From Candidatus Cloacimonadota bacterium (GTDB taxonomy: Bacteria > Cloacimonadota > Cloacimonadia > Cloacimonadales > Cloacimonadaceae): a stretch of DNA of 13,090 bases. Location: positions 1 through 13,090 of the forward strand of contig JAQUJJ010000104.1 in NCBI GenBank assembly GCA_028681035.1. The letters are read 5' to 3'. Below, piece by piece: positions 11,925 to 13,090 of the stretch (position 1 is its first letter; every line of letters begins with the position of its first letter). Both the position numbers and the translations under genes were made by a program. Under the pieces are notes generated by a model. The model saw only the letters and a list, made by a program, of their open reading frames with translations. It searched no databases and was not told the origin of the DNA.

Positions 11925-12221
11925 ATGCAAACAAACCAGAACCTACTGGACGTACTAACACGCGAAGGCGTACTGATCAGCGTCAACGTCAGCTACTGGC
12001 GGGCGGCCAAGAAGCTGCAACCCCAAGATCTCGGGCTTGACCCGGATGAAGTAACAGACCGGTTGATCTCACTCGGTCACAAACGGCTGGTGCCTAAGGA
12101 TGCACTGGCAGCATTCGCCTTGATTGAATCCAGGGCACATGCGCTGGTAGAGGCTGCTACCTTTCCGTTCCTAAATGGCATTGCGAGGTTCCTGCCTAAC
12201 CGCAAGCTGGCCGAGGTCACG
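11925..12221 (+). pseudogene. DUF3150 protein, N-terminal part
   Basis: The ATG at 11925 gives MQTNQNLLDVLTREGVLISV, then YWRAAKKLQPQDLGLDPDEV and GHKRLVPKDALAAFALIESR, the well conserved start of DUF3150 proteins, through PNRKLAEVT at residue 99. At 12222 the sequence leaves the family, and the frame ends at 12269 after 15 unrelated residues. The C-terminal part resumes at 12760. DUF3150 proteins have no known function that I can state and are found in mobile elements. Codon use and higher G+C than the TA genes suggest a separate origin. The N-terminal fragment keeps its promoter and ribosome site. Confidence 0.85.
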
Positions 12222-12264
12222 AATTCTTTTGACAGAATATTTTGCCCGCGAATCTCCACGAAAG

Positions 12265-12363
12265 GATAAGGGTATTTCATCCCCACCACTTGTCCCGGCG
12301 TAGTTCTGCTTGCGGGACGAAGACGGATGCGTGGGGTCGCTAATCGCTTGAAATACCCTTATC
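12265..12363. repeat. Structured inverted-repeat module 1
   Basis: GATAAGGGTATTTCA (12265-12279) and TGAAATACCCTTATC (12349-12363) pair perfectly over 15 bp. Nested inside are CCCCAC/GTGGGG (12281-12286, 12331-12336) and CTTGTCCCG with CGGGACGAAG, with one bulge. Confidence 0.85.
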
Positions 12364-12414
12364 ATAAGATCACTTTTAAAAACATGAGTTGTAGTTTTAA
12401 CATGGGACTCTGCG

Positions 12415-12503
12415 CTTTAAATTTTTAGTGATTAACGACTCCACCGTTCGTCACTGCGTAAAAGCGAAGCTTGAAGCCGGAAACGTGGAGAGAAAATTTA
12501 AAG
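12415..12503. repeat. Structured inverted-repeat module 2
   Basis: CTTTAAATTTT (12415-12425) and AAAATTTAAAG (12493-12503) pair perfectly over 11 bp, with CTCCAC/GTGGAG (12439-12444, 12485-12490) nested inside, mirroring the plan of module 1. Confidence 0.75.
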
Positions 12504-12548
12504 AGCAATATTCGCGGAGATTCGTGGGTGAAAAATTAATTTTTACAG

Positions 12549-12592
12549 CTGACCCCGAGCGCATTATCGGCTCGGTCAGTGCCGATGACCGA
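12549..12592 (+). other. Two mutually exclusive hairpins
   Basis: CTGACCCCGAGC can pair with GCTCGGTCAG (12549-12560 with 12570-12579). Alternatively TCGGTCA (12572-12578) pairs perfectly with TGACCGA (12586-12592). The same bases serve both stems. Confidence 0.55.
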
Positions 12593-12610
12593 CATGAGCT
12601 GATGCTGGCC

Positions 12611-12704
12611 CGTTACACGGTGGATATACGGTGCTGCTCAGTATGTCCGTCGGTATCCGATGGACGCAACTGACAATCTGGTTGCAATAATCCACCGTGT
12701 AACG
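12611..12704. repeat. Structured inverted-repeat module 3
   Basis: CGTTACACGGTGGAT (12611-12625) and ATCCACCGTGTAACG (12690-12704) pair perfectly over 15 bp. The first of the two covarying 34-nt hairpins is inside, the second just outside. Confidence 0.85.
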
Positions 12705-12757
12705 GCGGATTTACTGTGTTGCTCAGTATATTCTTCGGTATCAGAGGAACGTAACTG
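12639..12757 (+). repeat. Two direct copies of a 34-nt hairpin with covariation
   Basis: Units at 12639-12672 and 12724-12757 both run CAGT, 3 nt, 8-nt stem, loop TAT, 8-nt stem, 4 nt, ACTG. Unit 1 has TCCGTCGG/CCGATGGA and unit 2 TTCTTCGG/CAGAGGAA. Two stem pairs changed on both sides (C-G to U-A, and G-U to U-G), and one pair was lost. Confidence 0.7.
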
Positions 12758-12759
12758 AT

Positions 12760-13002
12760 AACTTCAAGGCCCTTAACTTTGCTAAGGACACGGAGTTGGA
12801 AGAGCAGCTTAACCAAGTGCGCGATACCTACCTTGGCACGACCGCCGTGGAGTATCGCGGCAACGCCGGTGCACAGGCTCGTATGCGGCAGGGCATACAG
12901 AAGCTGGCCGACACCGCCCGTGAGCTTGCAGCGGCTGATACACGCGAAATCGTGGAGAGCTTCGGCAAGCAGGGAGCGCGTCGCTTCACACTGGCAGCGT
13001 AA
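12760..13002 (+). pseudogene. DUF3150 protein, C-terminal part
   Basis: The frame resumes at 12760 with NFKALNFAKDTELEEQLNQV, then GIQKLADTARELAAADTREI and ends with RRFTLAA at a TAA at 13000-13002. This matches the C-terminal 80 residues of DUF3150 proteins, including the terminal LAA. It has the same strand as the N-terminal part but no start or ribosome site of its own at the joint. If the intervening 540 bp were removed from RNA, the two parts would still lack the middle of the protein, so splicing alone would not restore a full-length product. A later ATG at 12796 could start a 68-aa piece. Confidence 0.82.
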
Positions 13003-13011
13003 GGAAAAATA

Positions 13012-13054
13012 CTGCTCAGGTAGTCAATCGCTATAAATGCGGCTACCTGAGCAG
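13012..13054 (+). other. 12-bp perfect stem-loop after DUF3150
   Basis: CTGCTCAGGTAG (13012-13023) and CTACCTGAGCAG (13043-13054) form a perfect stem with a 19-nt loop, 10 bases past the stop. No T-run follows, so it may be a processing or regulatory structure for the next gene and not a simple terminator. Confidence 0.75.
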
Positions 13055-13090
13055 CAATTAATTATCTTATTAAAAGAATTGTGCCGATTA

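Larger units (their letters stand above)
12222..12759. other. Hairpin-rich insert inside DUF3150 (about 540 bp)
   Basis: The insert separates the two DUF3150 parts and replaces the middle of the gene; I estimate some 150 codons are missing. It contains three large inverted-repeat modules (12265-12363, 12415-12503, 12611-12704), competing small stems (12549-12592) and a pair of 34-nt hairpins 85 bp apart with covarying bases. An 81-codon open frame (12428-12673) crosses several of these structures and does not look conserved. I do not recognise the insert as a known intron, retron or riboswitch. Confidence 0.6.

Noticed and set aside
12428..12673. 81-codon open frame in the insert
   Set aside because: It crosses several inverted-repeat arms, has no ribosome site and does not resemble DUF3150 or any family I know.
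12222..12759. Group II intron or retron RNA inside DUF3150
   Set aside because: I see no domain V hairpin, no GTGYG start and no reverse transcriptase. Removal would not restore the missing middle of the protein.

Overview
This 13.1 kb window is accessory DNA from a bacterial chromosome. It has very low coding efficiency, many dispersed repeats, and a dense collection of toxin-antitoxin (TA) genes, most of them broken. The split RAYT transposase with a DnaA-like C-terminal helix-turn-helix, the GTAGC-type hairpin repeats and the KGGVGR ATPase are, from memory, common in uncultured Desulfobacterota and PVC-group genomes (Lentisphaerota, Kiritimatiellota). Nothing here fixes the taxon.

Layout. 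Positions 1-594 (minus) hold an unrecognised gene that runs off the left edge, preceded by a 50-codon DUF4160/DUF2442 deletion fusion with a perfect-consensus promoter. A repeat array and hairpins follow, then an intact vapBC pair (1243-1829, minus). Next come a second copy of the promoter/repeat module, a yafQ fragment, a MITE-like nested palindrome (2381-2496) and a higBA remnant. A 98-113 bp repeat containing a terminator (2835-2932, again at 6634-6746) brackets an intact plus-strand operon. The operon encodes a small unrecognised protein, an MqsA-like zinc-finger/HTH regulator and a KGGVGR-variant ParA/MinD-type ATPase with a C-terminal TPR-like region. A small predicted lipoprotein gene lies downstream. 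From 6786 to 9812 the order of 163-2851 recurs (truncated left gene, DUF fusion, repeat array, yafQ, higB remnant), this time with an intact dinJ-yafQ pair and a 359-aa HExxH metallopeptidase-like gene. The right part holds a phd/PIN pair with an internal deletion, a RAYT transposase with an internal deletion, the 3' end of a PD-(D/E)XK nuclease, and a DUF3150 gene. The middle of the DUF3150 gene is replaced by about 540 bp of hairpin-rich DNA.

How it fits together. The island appears to have grown by segmental duplication and insertion, and decayed by internal deletions that fuse the start of one TA gene to a later part of the operon. The intact units are vapBC, dinJ-yafQ, the MqsA-like/KGGVGR operon and the metallopeptidase. 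The two intact TA pairs have promoters placed so that the antitoxin mRNA should be almost leaderless. The best candidates for something undescribed are the regulator/KGGVGR-TPR operon between terminator repeats, and the structured, covarying hairpin insert inside DUF3150.
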